Source: a bacterium (GTDB taxonomy: Bacteria > Cyanobacteriota > Vampirovibrionia > Gastranaerophilales > Gastranaerophilaceae). From it: a DNA stretch of 33,658 bases. Position 1 is the stretch's first letter; each line of letters begins with the position of its first letter. Below, piece by piece: positions 32,677-33,658 of this stretch. A program made the translations under genes and the position numbers. The stretch lies in the NCBI GenBank assembly GCA_017480425.1, contig JAFVAR010000038.1:1-33658 (forward strand), in the 5' to 3' direction. The notes beneath the pieces are model-generated. The model was not told where the DNA came from. It made no database searches and worked only from the letters and a program-made list of their open reading frames with translations.

Positions 32677-33108
32677 ATGACAGAATTTGACTATCAAAAA
32701 TATATCGGATTGAATGACAATATTATAAAAATCAGAACATCTGTTTTTGTTGATGAACAGGGCTTTAAGGATGAGTTTGATGAAACTGATAAAACCTGTT
32801 CTCATATTGTCCTGTATGATAATGAAAAACCTATTGCTACTTGTCGATATTTTAAAGAGGGTGAAATTTATCACATTGGCAGAGTTGCGATTATAAAAGA
32901 ATATCGAGGGCAGGGGTTAGGCAACAAAATTATGCAAATTGCCGAGAATGAAATTAGGGGTAAATGTAATGGTGAGAAATGCGTGGTTGAAGTTTCCGCA
33001 CAAGTCAGGGTTTCAGAGTTTTATAAAAAATTAGGTTATAATGAAATCGGCAATATTTATTTTGATGAATATTGCGAACACATAAGAATGATAAAGGAAT
33101 TATCATAA
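32677..33108 (+). CDS. GNAT-family N-acetyltransferase, ElaA-like
   Basis: The product is 143 residues. KIRTSVFVDEQGFKDEFDETD matches the ElaA-type N-terminus R-x2-VF-V-x-EQG. The acetyl-CoA loop is RVAIIKEYRGQGLGNKIM (Q/R-x2-G-x-G/A), and VSEFYKKLGYNEIG the GNAT C-terminal element. It transfers an acetyl group to an amine; the substrate is unknown. No clear ribosome site precedes ATG 32677, so the start is less certain. It stands alone, after the 35-base repeat, and converges on the last gene in the window. Confidence 0.88.
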   Translation: MTEFDYQKYIGLNDNIIKIRTSVFVDEQGFKDEFDETDKTCSHIVLYDNEKPIATCRYFKEGEIYHIGRVAIIKEYRGQGLGNKIMQIAENEIRGKCNGEKCVVEVSAQVRVSEFYKKLGYNEIGNIYFDEYCEHIRMIKELS

Positions 33109-33141
33109 AATTTTTCTTAAATTTTCAACTATACAATTTAA

Positions 33142-33658
33142 TTAATTTAAAGTCTCAGAATTTGGCTGAACCAAAAGCTCATCTATATTTTCTTCAAAAT
33201 CTTTTGGCAGAATTTTACAATTATTTAGTGAATATTGAATTAACCTTTTTTCTCCTGGATGCAATAACTCATTAACTGCAAAAATTACATCAAAATAACT
33301 TGCTAAAAATGCAGAAATTCTGTGATTAATACTAACAATATCATTTCTTTTTATCGCTTTTTCAATCTGTTCATAGTATGAGGCAAAAGGCTTATCATAC
33401 ATCAGCATCATATTTCTTTTGATAATATTTTCTTTAAGTTCTTTTGGGTACTCAGTTTTTATTGACTTTTGCAAATTCAAAAGCCAATTATCCGTATCAT
33501 AAATAATTTGAAAGTTGTTTAAGGTATATAAAAATGCAGTTGTATAACCGTTTGATGGGTAATGTTTAACCCAAACATTTTCTACAATATCGTTAAACCA
33601 ATTTACACCCCAGTACATAACATCTAATTGTTGATTTAATTCATCAACAAAAAATTCA
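33142..33658 (-). CDS. Probable DUF4037-type nucleotidyltransferase-related protein, truncated by the window
   Basis: The frame is open to base 33658, so the N-terminus lies outside; the internal Met at 33618 is not the start. About 171 residues are visible. NGYTTAFLYTLNNFQIIYD and LLHPGEKRLIQYSLNNCKIL resemble the C-terminal, all-helical half of DUF4037/aminoglycoside-nucleotidyltransferase-like proteins (the N-HPGEKR-L segment is what I recall). The nucleotidyltransferase core that would prove it lies beyond the window. Function unknown. Confidence 0.55.
   Translation of the reverse strand, partial: EFFVDELNQQLDVMYWGVNWFNDIVENVWVKHYPSNGYTTAFLYTLNNFQIIYDTDNWLLNLQKSIKTEYPKELKENIIKRNMMLMYDKPFASYYEQIEKAIKRNDIVSINHRISAFLASYFDVIFAVNELLHPGEKRLIQYSLNNCKILPKDFEENIDELLVQPNSETLN

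Overview
The window is AT-rich and very probably comes from a strict anaerobe of the gut lineage Gastranaerophilales (Melainabacteria/Vampirovibrionia, the non-photosynthetic sister class of Cyanobacteria). This is inferred from the mix of genes: a three-subunit electron-bifurcating-type [FeFe]-hydrogenase with its maturases, a single-chain pyruvate:ferredoxin oxidoreductase, a lineage-style hypothetical protein with an N-terminal PSFRG motif, and no respiratory genes. A clostridial or other anaerobic host cannot be excluded without a species tree.

Layout. 1-2.6 kb: the 3' part of an AAA+ ATPase gene, a regulator built from four consecutive GntR-type winged helices, and infC, whose start is an AUA codon. 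2.6-3.6 kb: tRNA-Phe(GAA), a tandem repeat that copies the tRNA 3' end, and a REP-associated tyrosine transposase (RAYT) framed by inverted REP palindromes. 3.7-5.0 kb: a PAP2 membrane phosphatase and a small coiled-coil protein. 5.2-9.4 kb: the hydrogenase operon (NuoE-like, NuoF-like and H-cluster subunits), with a third REP copy between the last two genes. 9.7-13.6 kb, opposite strand: the maturation operon, regulator-hydG-hydF-hydE, preceded by a promoter and a strong intrinsic terminator that suggest attenuation. 13.8-15.4 kb: a large hypothetical protein. 15.65-19.2 kb: pyruvate:ferredoxin oxidoreductase, which would supply the reduced ferredoxin used by the hydrogenase. 19.4-22.0 kb: a partner-switch module, a STAS protein followed by a membrane sensor/PP2C phosphatase fused to an RsbW-like kinase domain.

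22.0-27.5 kb is a Mu-like transposon: about 1 kb of noncoding left end with 22-bp-period repeats, a DDE transposase, a MuB-type ATPase, and a third protein that seems to join a MuA-style DNA-binding region to a tyrosine-recombinase fold lacking most catalytic residues. I consider this three-gene element the most likely undescribed system in the window. 27.5-32.4 kb is a redox island: an acyl-ACP thioesterase and a flavoprotein facing left, and a TetR regulator, aldo/keto reductase, iron-sulfur-flavoprotein-like reductase, flavodoxin and hexapeptide acetyltransferase facing right. A 35-bp direct repeat occurs on both sides of the rightward genes. 32.7-33.66 kb: a GNAT acetyltransferase and the 3' part of a gene resembling DUF4037 nucleotidyltransferases.

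Together the central genes form a fermentative H2 circuit: pyruvate is oxidised to acetyl-CoA and reduced ferredoxin, and a NAD(H)/ferredoxin hydrogenase, assembled by HydE, HydF and HydG encoded next door, disposes of the electrons as H2. All family assignments are by eye from motifs; no database search was run.
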